From positions 2,542,001 through 2,606,000 of the forward strand of contig BCJU01000002.1 of NCBI GenBank assembly GCA_001600355.1: a stretch of DNA of 64,000 nt, written 5' to 3'. This document shows, piece after piece, positions 48,470 through 59,071 of this stretch; positions within the stretch are counted from its first letter, which is position 1; the number at the start of each line of letters is the position of its first letter. The translations under genes and the position numbers were made by a program. This DNA comes from Meira nashicola. Its lineage: Eukaryota > Basidiomycota > Exobasidiomycetes > Exobasidiales > Brachybasidiaceae. The notes under the pieces were generated by a model, which was not told the origin of the DNA, made no database searches, and saw nothing but the letters and a program-made list of their open reading frames with translations.

Positions 48470-50158
48470 ATGACGGGATCAAAGCATTCCGTTTGTGTTT
48501 TCTGTGGTTCGTCGCCTGGAGCACGACCGGAATACGTTGAAACGGCGAAAGATGTTGGTCATCAAATGGCAACTTCCACTTCTTGGAGATTAGTTTATGG
48601 TGGAGGAAATAGAGGTTGTATGGGAGCGGTTGCTTCTGCTTATTTAGAAGCAAATGGAAGTGTTTTAGGTGTAATTCCAGAAGCTATGGTAAAACAAGCA
48701 CCAAGAGGTCATCCAACCACTTCTTCTGAAGGAAAAGGACCTGAATTACTCAAGCCAACAAATTCCGATTCAGGATCTTTTGAAACAATTTTATCAAGCG
48801 ATATGCATTCACGTAAAAAGACAATGGCAGCAGAATCTGACCTCGGCTTCATCGCTTTACCCGGTGGTTATGGTACCTTTGAAGAAGTATTTGAAATGAT
48901 CACTTGGACTCAATTGGGTATTCATCGTAAACCAGTCATCTTGGTAAATGTTCTCGGATTTTACGAACACTTGAAATTATTCGTTGAAAAGGCTTTAGAT
49001 GAAAAGTTCATTCCTGAATCTGGTCGTAACATCATCTCTTTTGTTGATGAGAAGGACGCTCAACAACATGGAGGCTGGGGTAAAGCTGTTATTGCACAAG
49101 TACAAACGGCTAACGAAACTCTTGCTGCTTCTGGTATTCAAGGCTACTTTGATTGGAGTAAAGAAGGTCAAACACAAAACAAGGATCAAGCTGGATTTAG
49201 TGTTCCTGCTTTACTTCGCAATACACCTATCGATCAGTTGAGTGTTGATGTTAAGAATCTCACATTCTCCTTTGCACCCGACAGCGGAGCAAAACCTGCT
49301 TTAGAAAACTGTAATCTTCAATTGACAAGAGGCTCACGCTGTCTATTGATCGGTGCCAACGGTGCAGGTAAATCGACAATTCTACGACTCTTGGCAGGAA
49401 AGCGTATGCCAAGCAAAGGTGCACATATGCGTGTATTCGGAAAGGATGTATTCCATCAAGCACCCGGTGGAATCACATACCTTGGTACTGAATGGGCAAT
49501 GAACCCTGTCGTTCGATCTGATATTCAAGTGGCAGCATTTTTGGATAGCGTTGGTGGGTATCGTCATAAAGAAAGACGTGATCAATTACTCGATATCTTG
49601 GACGTGAATACAAATTGGCGTATGCATGCTATCAGTGACGGAGAACGCAGACGAGTTCAATTAACGATGGGATTGATGGAACCTTGGAATGTTTTACTTT
49701 TGGACGAAGTGACGGTCGATTTGGATGTACAAGTTCGAGCAGATCTTTTATCATTCTTGGCCAAAGAGACAGAAACTAGAGGTGCAACAATCATATATGC
49801 TACTCACATCTTTGATGGTTTACAAAATTTCCCAACCCATTTGGTTCATATGCGACACGGCACAACGACAACTGAAGAACCCGTTAATTGGCCACCTTTG
49901 TTGCAAGACGATCAACAAATGCAATCTTTACCTGCTATCTGGCGTGAACATAAGTCCAGCCGTGCAGATTCTTCTAAAGCACCTCCTCTATTTGAGACTG
50001 CACTGGAATGGCTACGCGAAGATAGAGTCGTTCGTGCTGAACGTGAAAAGCAAGAAGGTAACCCTTCCGTTCGTGGTGCACGTAAAGGCGATCAAACCGA
50101 GACTGATAGTGAGCGTTTCTTTAGCAAATATGATTATTCTCAAACTGTGAATCGTTAG
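48470..50158 (+). CDS. Fusion of a LOG-type phosphoribohydrolase and a Caf16-type ABC ATPase
   Basis: A single uninterrupted frame of 562 residues holds two complete domains. Residues about 6-215 are a LOG (lysine-decarboxylase-like) domain: FCGSSPGARPEYVE, LVYGGGNRGCMG, SDMHSRKKTMA and PGGYGTFEEVFEMITW, with the catalytic Arg and Glu. LOG enzymes release cytokinin bases or other nucleobases from nucleoside monophosphates. After a 45-residue linker, residues about 265-500 are a soluble ABC ATPase: Walker A GANGAGKST (about 295), signature ISDGERRRVQL (about 388), and Walker B LLLDEVTVDLDV. The variant signature and TYLGTEWAMNPVVRSDI match Caf16, a partner of the Ccr4-Not complex. A basic C-terminal tail follows. 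No intron and no stop separate the domains. Each assignment is firm; the fusion's role is unknown. Confidence 0.9.
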   Translation: MTGSKHSVCVFCGSSPGARPEYVETAKDVGHQMATSTSWRLVYGGGNRGCMGAVASAYLEANGSVLGVIPEAMVKQAPRGHPTTSSEGKGPELLKPTNSDSGSFETILSSDMHSRKKTMAAESDLGFIALPGGYGTFEEVFEMITWTQLGIHRKPVILVNVLGFYEHLKLFVEKALDEKFIPESGRNIISFVDEKDAQQHGGWGKAVIAQVQTANETLAASGIQGYFDWSKEGQTQNKDQAGFSVPALLRNTPIDQLSVDVKNLTFSFAPDSGAKPALENCNLQLTRGSRCLLIGANGAGKSTILRLLAGKRMPSKGAHMRVFGKDVFHQAPGGITYLGTEWAMNPVVRSDIQVAAFLDSVGGYRHKERRDQLLDILDVNTNWRMHAISDGERRRVQLTMGLMEPWNVLLLDEVTVDLDVQVRADLLSFLAKETETRGATIIYATHIFDGLQNFPTHLVHMRHGTTTTEEPVNWPPLLQDDQQMQSLPAIWREHKSSRADSSKAPPLFETALEWLREDRVVRAEREKQEGNPSVRGARKGDQTETDSERFFSKYDYSQTVNR

Positions 50159-50495
50159 GAACTTTTTCTCTGAAGATTGCCATTTCCCCCTAAAAACAAC
50201 AAAAGACACCTTCAACAAGGACGTCATCATGCAAGCTGGCTGATAGATCTTTCAACACCGTTCTACAGCTGATTTGCTTCTTTCCGTGCTTTTTCTCATT
50301 CTTCTCTCTCGTTTTACGTCTCATCACGTTTCAACTACTATAAAGTGGAACAATTTTGCATAATTTGGTAATAGACCGCTTTTCATTGGCTTCATCTGCC
50401 ACACACACACATTCTGTATCATCACCATCATATGTTCAAATATATAAGTATTAATCAAGAATCGAAAAAGAAAGAGCGAGGTATGAAAACCTCAA
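50159..50495. other. Gap between convergent genes
   Basis: 337 bases, pyrimidine-rich on the plus strand, with a short CA repeat near 50,400. It probably holds the two 3' UTRs. Nothing else recognised. Confidence 0.4.
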
Positions 50496-52433
50496 TTAAG
50501 CAAAAGCAGTGCCGTTCCATTTTTGCTTGTTATAATCAATCACTTCTCCTTGAAGAGCACCAGAGATTGGCTTTCTCTTTCCGTTGATTGGTCTTGTTAA
50601 ATGATTTGCACCACGTTTGACGTTGAATGTTGCCAATAATTCTTGTTTTGCGTCTGGCAAGGTATTATTGAAGAATCCATAAAAGTTTGCATTAGCTTCT
50701 TGGCGAGAGAGTGAAACAGTGAAGTAACCACGAGTACCTCCATCAGCATATTGAAGGTTACGATTGATAGTGACTAATCTTTGTGCTTGAGCGGTATATT
50801 GTTCTTTTGTTAATGTTTTACCATATGAACTTGGGCTACTGACAGCTGTTCCTGCGAATTCCACACCAAATGCGCCTTTTCCAGTAGAAGGATCGTATGC
50901 ATTTGTATTATTTTCCCATTGTTCATAAATCGCATCATAAACCCAAGCAGCATGAGAATCACCTGCAAGGAAGATTGTATTATCGACTTTATTTTCTTTG
51001 ATCGTGTTGAACATTCTACGACGGTTTGCTTTGTATCCATCCCAAGCGTCATAGTTGATCTCGAACGTTGGTTGACCGTAATGCAAATGATTGACAACGA
51101 TCTGTTGTCCAACTACTTTCCAGATTGCACCACGTTCTTGAGAATGAACGAGATTCTTGTAAAACCAACGTTCTTGTTTTCCTCCCATAAGACTGCGGTT
51201 GGTATCATTAGACAGTTTCGCCACCTCATTTGTGTTATAGTATACGTCAGTCAAATCGCGATCGTAGTTTCTCGTATCGAGCATGCTGATATCTGCTAGC
51301 TTACCATATTGGAACTTACGCCATATACGCAAGCCATCGGTAGTGTCCACTTGACGAATCGGCATCCATTCATAGTATGCTTTGACAGCACTGCGTTTGC
51401 GGTCAGTAAAAGTGACGCCATCCTTTGTTCCTGCAGCAGTGTTGTTTGAGTCTGCAGTACCATGATCGTAACTGTTATCTGCTACTTCATGATCATCCCA
51501 AACCAAAAGCCAAGCTTTCTTTTGATGTAAAGTTTGCAAATCTTTATCTAATCTATAAGAAGCATATCTTTGACGATAATCTTCTAAGGTGTAAATTTCT
51601 TTGTTTGGCAATGGAACACGATTCAATGCTCTTCCATCTCCATAACTTCCTTTACTGCCATCACCAGCTGATTCGTAAATGTAATCTCCGATATGCATTG
51701 CAAGATCAACATCATCGGATTCTGCTGCTCCACGATAAGCATTAAAATAGCCGAATGGTAAATTTGAACAAGAAAAGACAGCAATGTTGAGTTTGTTAAC
51801 ATGATCATCATTTGGTTCAGGAATAGTTTTGAAATGACCGGTAGGAGAAATGATTGAATGATCATGACAAGCGAAAAAGCGGTAAGAGTACTTTGTCAAT
51901 GGTTTCAAGTTAGATGTTTCAACTTTGTAAGAGTAATCTACATCACTCGTTGTCCATGCGTATCCGTAATCAACAATGTTTTCGTTTGAGAAATCTTGCG
52001 TTTTAGATACTTGATATTGTAAACAGATTGGATCTTTTGTTGAATTGTCTGCAGGTACAGGATGAGTCCATAGAATGGCAGAATCATCGTACGGGTCTCC
52101 TGCGGCAACTCCATATGGGAAAGTTACTTTGCCTTTATAAGCATCTCTACCATCACTTCCATAATTTCCGTCATAATCCAGAACGAGTTGATCAGCAGCA
52201 TGTCCACCACGTGCTGAGTCGGAGTTACGGCGCTTTAATTCAACGGAGCGACGAACGATTTGATGACCGATCGATTCGATATCATGAGATAATCCAGATC
52301 CACCAACGCTTAAAGAAGGAGATCTATATGCCAAATTACGTTCCAATGGTGCGATTGCTGCTTGTGTTAAGCCAATGTAGACTGCCAAAAGAGGAGCTAA
52401 AGCCAACATACTGACAGATGTGAAAGACCTCAT
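50496..52433 (-). CDS. Secreted PhoD-type alkaline phosphatase/phosphodiesterase
   Basis: 645-residue intronless protein with an N-terminal signal peptide (about 1-26). An N-terminal Ig-like PhoD domain (VTFPYGVAAGDPYDDSAILWT) precedes the metallophosphatase core. Metal-ligand motifs are NIAVFSCSNLPFGYFN, MHIGDYIYE, LLVWDDHEVADNSYDHG and FLAGDSHAAWVYD. PhoD enzymes use calcium and iron to hydrolyse phosphomono- and diesters outside the cell, usually under phosphate limitation. Several N-glycosylation sequons are present. A TATA box lies about 85 bases upstream. A broken second copy of part of this gene lies about 0.9 kb upstream (53303-53389). Confidence 0.93.
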   Translation of the reverse strand: MRSFTSVSMLALAPLLAVYIGLTQAAIAPLERNLAYRSPSLSVGGSGLSHDIESIGHQIVRRSVELKRRNSDSARGGHAADQLVLDYDGNYGSDGRDAYKGKVTFPYGVAAGDPYDDSAILWTHPVPADNSTKDPICLQYQVSKTQDFSNENIVDYGYAWTTSDVDYSYKVETSNLKPLTKYSYRFFACHDHSIISPTGHFKTIPEPNDDHVNKLNIAVFSCSNLPFGYFNAYRGAAESDDVDLAMHIGDYIYESAGDGSKGSYGDGRALNRVPLPNKEIYTLEDYRQRYASYRLDKDLQTLHQKKAWLLVWDDHEVADNSYDHGTADSNNTAAGTKDGVTFTDRKRSAVKAYYEWMPIRQVDTTDGLRIWRKFQYGKLADISMLDTRNYDRDLTDVYYNTNEVAKLSNDTNRSLMGGKQERWFYKNLVHSQERGAIWKVVGQQIVVNHLHYGQPTFEINYDAWDGYKANRRRMFNTIKENKVDNTIFLAGDSHAAWVYDAIYEQWENNTNAYDPSTGKGAFGVEFAGTAVSSPSSYGKTLTKEQYTAQAQRLVTINRNLQYADGGTRGYFTVSLSRQEANANFYGFFNNTLPDAKQELLATFNVKRGANHLTRPINGKRKPISGALQGEVIDYNKQKWNGTAFA

Positions 52434-53302
52434 CGTCAGGCTTTTATGGGAGGGATATAGTTGAGGGGTTGTTGGTGGTAGGAGCTTGAATGAGAAATCG
52501 AAAGGTAAATCGTACTTTATATAGGGAAGAAAAGGGGCGTTTGAAATTAATCACAGATTATGCACTGATTTTGTTCCTGAACGGAGGCTTACACGAATGA
52601 GAAAAATCTCGTCTTGAGTGAATGACTGAGTATACGCTGACAAAAAAGTTGATCGCCATCATTCTTTCTTCTTCTAATTCGTTTTTCGTTCCTCACTTGA
52701 TGTGCCTGGATAATATGCATTAGCGTTGCCAAGACTGGGAAAGTATATCCGATGCTTCTCAAAAGAAAGGAAGAATTCAGGACTACATACACAATTCATA
52801 CACAATTCGTACTCGGAGCCTTTCTACACTTTTATCTCGATTAAGTCGGAAGAAGGATAATTAGCCTTTTTGTTTCATACACACACATTTTGATTTCAAA
52901 GCAAATTGACACTAGTCTAAAATTCCTGCACAGACAATTTTTAGCGTATTTATTTTTATTAAGCTCATCTGTTTCCTTTTCTAAATAAAAAAGAATATTG
53001 TCAAAGATTGATTTTTTAGCGTCGAACGTGCCCTCATCTTCGGTCATTTTCTGCAGGAATAAATCATTCACCACATGCTCTTACATACCTATTTGAAATA
53101 AGCATAATTTGACTGGTTAAACAGTGTTTCATACCTATTTGTATATGTACACAGTATTGTTGATCATTTCGAAGGACCGTTTACTAGAATTGAATCGGAT
53201 AGGGTACAATATGTAGAGCACGTTTCGACCCTCTAATAAGAATACAAATGGTTTTTAATAAGATCCGAATTATCTTAGCCAGTCAAGAAGCCTTCCTTAT
53301 CT
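52434..53302. other. Upstream region of PhoD, AT-rich
   Basis: Begins with the PhoD promoter, then AT-rich sequence. A minus-strand open stretch (52841-53074) has a protein-like charged composition, including TEDEGTFDAKKSIFDNIL, but lacks an ATG at its head and matches nothing known to me. It may be another relic. Confidence 0.35.
52515..52523 (-). promoter_or_regulatory. TATA box of the PhoD gene
   Basis: TATATAAAG on the minus strand, 82-90 bases upstream of the PhoD ATG, a usual fungal distance. Confidence 0.6.
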
Positions 53303-53389
53303 TAGCTGATTATATAAAAATTAGCTTTCCTGCTTACCGCTCCTCAAAGTGCGATTGATACCATAAGACAATTTTGCGACCTCATTTGT
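53303..53389 (-). pseudogene. Relic of a second PhoD gene
   Basis: Read on the minus strand, these 29 codons begin TNEVAKLS, identical to the intact PhoD at 51233 downwards, and continue with NR-x-L and GKQE at matching positions, without gaps over about 26 codons (16 identical). The Trp codon of PhoD's GKQERWF is replaced by a stop (TAA). The flanks no longer align by eye. This is what remains of a tandem or dispersed duplicate; it cannot make a protein. Confidence 0.65.
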
Positions 53390-53701
53390 AATGTACCTTC
53401 TACTAGAGTGATGTTGACTTGTCTAGAGACTGCAACCTTTGAACAAGGTCAGTTGATTAAATAGATTTTCACATTAACATACTGAACATTAAACCCGGTA
53501 CTAAGCGCATACATTCGAAGCACATACATGCAGGCAAAAAGTGTGCTTTATTCAAATCTTTTTCTTCTCTCATCTTTCTTCTTAATTTCACGCTGTTCTC
53601 ATTCTAGATTGTCATTGTATTGTCGATACTGCTGTTTCTTCTATTTGTTTTACAAATTACCATTATTCATTGCCATCCGTACGTGAGCTTCAAGCAAATT
53701 C

Positions 53702-55059
53702 TTAAGGAAAGATAAATTCCTCTAGTTCACTCACGTATGGTAAGACGTATGTTTTCAAAATGTCGTCATCTTCGTCCATGTCACCATGACCAGAACCGAA
53801 GAAGTAACGAAATTGCATCCTAAGTTGCTTCAAGATACTACGATCGAGTTCTTTAAATTCAATCGCTTTGTCGAAAAATGGTTTCTCCAACAACTGGATA
53901 ATATGTTTTGCATCCAGGCCATTAAGGTTGTGAGCAACATCGTTCCGTTTATGTCTCCAATCACGTTGTCGGTACATAATTTCAACAATTGATTTAACTG
54001 TTTTATGTTGGTAAAGTGAGGTTGTGTTAAACTTTGCCGCTTCATCGTTACGGCGGAATGTAAAGAAGTCGTCGGCATTTGCAAGTTGATTAGGGTTATC
54101 TATGTTCATTGCATCTGATGAATCACCTTGAAAAGGAATGATTACCAATTCGTCGGCTGCAATACCGAAAGCTGCAGACCACACTTCTTTCAACGGTTTA
54201 AGTCCACCCTCGTTCTCATCGCTTCTTCACCAGGGAAACAAAGATAACCAGGAATATCCTTTTGCACGTAGTCTGGATTGTTCTGAGGTCCACGTGCATT
54301 CTGGTTGATCGTAGCCATATAGACACAATGATAGTACGTCAAGAGTCGACGTTGAAGGTAGGACTTTACTTGTTCAAGCTTACCTCTATTTTACAACCAA
54401 ACCTGACACATTGCTGTACTGTTTCGGAGAATAGTTGGGAGGTTCACTTCGGCGGACGCACTTCTACTGTTGATCAGATTGAGGTAATCGAGACACGGCT
54501 CGTGATTTACTTCGTTATATGATTCGAGACCTATGACTGAGAGCCAGGTATCCTTGAGCTTATAATCCCTCTCATCGAATCGTGACTCACAAAATTCTTT
54601 GAGATTCTTCATTACGATAAAACGGATTACGTTCCAACGGCATTTTAAGGCGTTGAACATAAAATTCGTGTCTCCTTGCTCAGATATAAATTAGATCCCG
54701 CTGAAAATTATTATAGATTTATTATTTACTAGTAAAGATTGACTGTTCGCTTGTACAATTGAGTTATTTACATTATTCTTAATGATATTAACGTTTATAG
54801 TACCATGATTCAACTTAGATTGGAGAATCAACGGCATATATTCTCTATCACGACTTGAGCTTTTGCTTCTTGATCTCATTTCATCACGACCTTTACCTGT
54901 TCTACTTATAAGAGCCTTGTCTTGACGTAAATGTACACCGTGATTATTTTGTATCTAGTCGAAAATCCGTTTGAGGATCGCAGTATCGATATTGATGTCA
55001 GATACGGTTTCATCTCGCATGAAACGATGTAGTAGCGTATCGTGGTCGTCAGTTGTCAT
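53702..55059 (-). pseudogene. Broken gene of unknown family
   Basis: An ATG at 55059 (MTTDDHDTLLHRFMRDETV) opens a minus-strand frame that stays protein-like for about 280 codons but is cut by three in-frame stops: TAG at 54955-54957, TAA at 54691-54693 and TAA at 54391-54393. Near 54205-54225 sense continues only after a one-base frame change, in the frame ending at 53702 (about 165 codons, including LKPLKEVWSAAFGIAADELVII and an acidic MDEDDD tail). Sequence around the stops does not form credible introns. The ancestral product would have been about 450 residues with no membrane span. No family recognised. Each stop is one C-to-T step from a Gln codon. Confidence 0.6.
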
Positions 55060-56347
55060 ATCGCATACAGATTAAACAGAGAATGAGAATAGTAGGTAAA
55101 AATTATGATGAAATAGTGAGGGAGAAGAAGAAAGATAACGGAGGGCTAAAAAGAAGATGAAAAAAGACTTCTGCTGGCCGTCTGAACAGTGAACACTGAC
55201 AGAAATTCATTAATGAGGGCGCCGAAACTCCCGTAGAATGACAGTACGCGTGTGTATGCAAACACTTCTTGTGCAAAGCGTATTATACGTGTGAATATAC
55301 TGTACATCCGAGATTGCGAAGTTTTATAAACTCCTACTACAGTGTCTATAATTTCTTAACATACTATTATGCAATATCATTTTGTTACTAACACTCAGGA
55401 CAGTCACGATTGAGATTGATCGAATTAATTAAAATCTACAGTCGAGGCACCATGCTCAGCGAAATCGTATTGTAGTATACGTCTATGGTATCATGAATCA
55501 CGTAAGATGTCATACGTTCCTACCTTAATAATGAGAGATGAGTTGAAATGATCGGATCAATTCTGACCGTCATTTAGAACATTGTGAGTTTATTCCTTGA
55601 TATCCTACGACGCAATATCATCAAGAAAAGTTTACACGTAAGCAAATAAGTCATCATAGTTCTACAACATATTTCAAGGAACCGAATTGTAAAACGGAGA
55701 GCTCCGTATACTGTAGAAAAGAATTCAACTTCCGCCTATCATTTCGGGATCCAATCTAGATAGGTGATTGTGCCTTTGATGAAAAATTAAAATAAAAGAG
55801 AAAGGTGTATTTTATCGTCGGCTTCACCAATTCCACAAAATGATGGGTAATTTCTATAATTCTGCTATTTATGGCGTAGAGAGAAATAAATCGGACCCGA
55901 ACAGTAATGATAATTCATAATTCCAAAACAATGGCGAATGAAAGATCCCTCCGCTTAGGATGACAACAATCAAATGAACGAACACATTTTACGCCAAAAG
56001 AAATAGCTTAGCCGATCCGTCAATGTTCCTTAACCGAATGGACGTTATTCAAAGGCGTCAATCATCAATTCGTGAGATCAAATCAAAGCCGCGAGAGATG
56101 AGACTTTTTTTTACACAGGAATGTGGAAAAGTCATTATAAAATGGCGGAGTGATGATCAAAGCTGTGAACAAAGAAAGAAAGAAGTGGGGTAAGAAAAAA
56201 ACATTGTACCTCCGAATAAGTCTTTAAAAAGGCAAAAGAACAGCGCGGTCCGAATTACTGACTAAGCCTGTACGGGTCCGTATGTAGTAGGCCCCAAAAA
56301 AGAATAAATCAAAACAAAGCGAGCGGGCTGCAAATTTCCAGGGCAGC

Positions 56348-56357
56348 GCTGCGCAGC
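56348..56357. repeat. GCTGCGCAGC palindrome, copy upstream of the multicopper oxidase
   Basis: The same ten bases recur at 60236-60245 upstream of cullin-1, and eight of them at 40476-40483 upstream of ATP-citrate lyase. All three stand in otherwise AT-rich promoter gaps. It may be a binding site or a small dispersed element. Confidence 0.35.
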
Positions 56358-56803
56358 GCGTTGATCTTTCTCATGAATGTCATGTCTCCGTCTTTTGCAT
56401 GAAGGCTAAATATCAAAGATTATGCATGTAGTTTAGTGTTTTATTTTTTTTTCCATGTCCGCACATAGAAGACAAAAATAAAAGCCCGCAAAATACAGTT
56501 TGGCGTCCGGCGGATATGATCAAACCGACCATCTTCTTTCTTTCTTGTCCAATGATGGATGTCACGGACCTGAGTGATTTTTGCGCAAGAGATGCGGTGT
56601 TTTTCCCACATACACACACAGAAAAAGACAGTGTTGCATTGACTGAGCTGTGCAAAAAAACATGTCTGACTTTTGCCTATCTTGTTGGCTCAGATGGCCC
56701 CGGTAGGAACAGCATGTATGCTCGCCCTTCTTTTCGGGGAGTTTGGTTCTTTTGCTCTGTTTTTGGGTTTACCCTATGGGTTTTGTTGTGTCAAAAGATG
56801 ACA

Positions 56804-56810
56804 TATAAAA
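56804..56810 (+). promoter_or_regulatory. TATA box of the multicopper oxidase gene
   Basis: TATAAAA followed by G, 64-70 bases before the ATG, implying a short leader. Confidence 0.65.
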
Positions 56811-56873
56811 GCACTTGAACCTGTGCCATTGAATCTTGACTTCCTCTCACCGAGAATTACGATTTAATTCATT

Positions 56874-58974
56874 ATGGTACACTTTCATCTACTTTTAATC
56901 TTTTTGACAATATTGAACTTTTGCAATCTATTGCATTGTTTTCCTATCAATGATTATTTTACTGGAGATGATGAAAAGGAAGGATTACCAGTTCAAAGAG
57001 TTATTCATGAAACATTATACATCACTCAAGGTACACTTTGGACAGATGGAAATCCTCGTGAAAATTCAGTTTTAATTAATGGAACATATCCAGGACCTGA
57101 ATTACGCTTTCGTGTAGGTGATTTAGCATTGATCAAAGTTTTTAATCATTTACCAAATCAAAATACAACGATTCATTTTCATGGAATAAGTCAATCACTT
57201 TTACCTGCTTCAGATGGAACGCCAATGGTTTCTCAATGGCCAATAGCACCTTTTAACTTTTTCGAATATCAAATTCATTTTACAAAATCAGACGTTGGAA
57301 CGACATTTTATCATTCTCACGTTGGTGCTCAAATTATGAGTGCTCATGGTGCATTTATCGTAACAGGAGATGAAGAAGAATTATCAACGATTCCAAAAGG
57401 TACAAAAGAAAAAACAATGTTAGTAGGCGATTACTTTTATGCAAATGATACAACGATCATCAATGATGTTCTTTTGGATCCGTTCGTATGGCCTGGAAGT
57501 GCTGCTAGTATTTCATTGAACGGTAAATCATGGCGTGTTGCGGGAGGATGTAATGCTACGATTGCGACAAGGAAAGGATTAAATTGCGATCAATCAAATT
57601 ATAAAGGACCGGAAGTGATTGATGTTGAATATAATCAACCTTATCGACTTCGTTGGATTGGTGCTCAAACATTAATGCATTTAGCAATCAGCATTTTTGG
57701 ACATTCTCAAAATATAATTGCAGCTGATGGGAAACATATTCAACCGATCAATACAACTTTTATTGAAATTATGGGAGGACAAAGATATGATACAATTCTA
57801 AAAACTAAAACGAAAGAAGAAGTGAAAGAAGAACAAAAAGGAGGTTGTTATCCTATTCGATTTGAAACACGTTGGAGAACACCTGCTACGAATGGTTGGG
57901 CAATGTTACGTTATCCAAACAGTACCTGTAACGTAAGCATTGATGCTCCATTTCCACAAAATAATACTGCAACTTATTTACCACCGCAACAATTTGGATG
58001 GATTTCCGATCAATTTCATCCATTAAAAGGTAGTAAGCATATTGCTCCTTCAGATAAAGAAGTTTCAAGAAGAGTTATCTTGCAAGCACAACAAGTTGCA
58101 ATCTCACCTGGAAAGACTCCTGCTTTACGGTGGGATGTAAATAAAAACGCTTACAACGAATCTGATCCAAGAACAAATGATAATAAAGTAACCGTTCAAA
58201 CACCATATTTGATTCAATTATTCAAAGGTGAAAAATTGATGCCAAATTATGAGCGCGGCTTACATCCTACCTCATCAGATATACAACCAGGATTCGATGA
58301 ATTGAGTAACACATACGTTGGAAAAGCCGGTGAAGTTATTGACGTTGTAATTATAAATAACGGTAGTGCTGTCAATCATGTTACAGAAACACATCCTTGG
58401 CATTTTCACGGTGCTGCTCATTATACAGTAGCAATGGGAATCGGTGAATTTACTGAAGAAGCTTTCACCAAAGCAAAGAAACAATTTTATCCCGCTATTG
58501 CAAGAGATACAACTGGTGTCTGGCCTGGTTTAGGTGCTTCAATCAATGTACCTGCCGTTCTATTAGCAAATAATACTTCCGGTGCTTGGTCTGTTCTTCG
58601 ATACAAAGTTCCCGTAGATGATTCGGCAAGTGGAGTTTGGTGAGTGTTCAAATGTGAAAGGAATAGCTTATTATCAATTACTGAATTTCTCTTGTGCGAA
58701 TTAATGTAGGATGTTGCATTGCCATTGGGCATTCCATCAAATCATGGGAATGTCTGTCAATTGGTTCTTTGGTCCTATTGAACAATCTTTGAAGAATCAT
58801 TATAAGTAAGTTATCTCATTCACTTTCAATTGATAGAACAAAGTACTAACAACCTTTTCACTTTTCTTTTGCAGTGATCCCGATTATTTGTATTTTGGAA
58901 GAAACGTCAGCGCTCCTTACACCAAAAGAACTGCCAATGCAACATATCCACTCACGTTCGGAATGTTCAAATAA
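56874..58974 (+). CDS. Secreted multicopper oxidase (laccase/ascorbate-oxidase type)
   Basis: Three exons (56874-58639, 58710-58805, 58875-58974) with GTGAGT...TGTAG and GTAAGT...TGCAG introns give 653 residues. A signal peptide (about 1-23) is followed by three cupredoxin domains. All four copper motifs are seen: HFHG (L1, about 100), HSHVG (L2, about 145), HPWHFHG (L3, about 506) and, across exon 2, HCHWAFHQIMGM (L4) with Cys for type 1 copper and a Met as likely axial ligand. Many N-glycosylation sequons. It could oxidise phenolics or a similar substrate. The extracellular ferroxidase Fet3 has a C-terminal membrane anchor, not seen here. Both introns fall in the last tenth of the gene. Confidence 0.93.
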
Positions 58975-59071
58975 AAGGACGCTTTTACACGTAATTTCAA
59001 CAAAAGTATCTCATTTCTTGAATTAGCTGCAGAGCAATTGTACATTAATTGTCATAAATTGTCATTAATTA

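Larger units (their letters stand above)
55060..56873. other. Gene-poor AT-rich region with the multicopper-oxidase promoter at its right end
   Basis: About 1.8 kb with no convincing ORF. A palindromic GCTGCGCAGC lies at 56348-56357. Two overlapping short ORFs on opposite strands at 56,413-56,818 are most likely chance, because the second runs through the promoter. The final 70 bases carry a TATA box. Confidence 0.45.

Noticed and set aside
53702..55059. Explaining the broken gene as an intron-rich intact gene
   Set aside because: Stops lie inside stretches where the same frame continues on both sides, and the nearest GT...AG pairs give introns that are too short or land in a stop.
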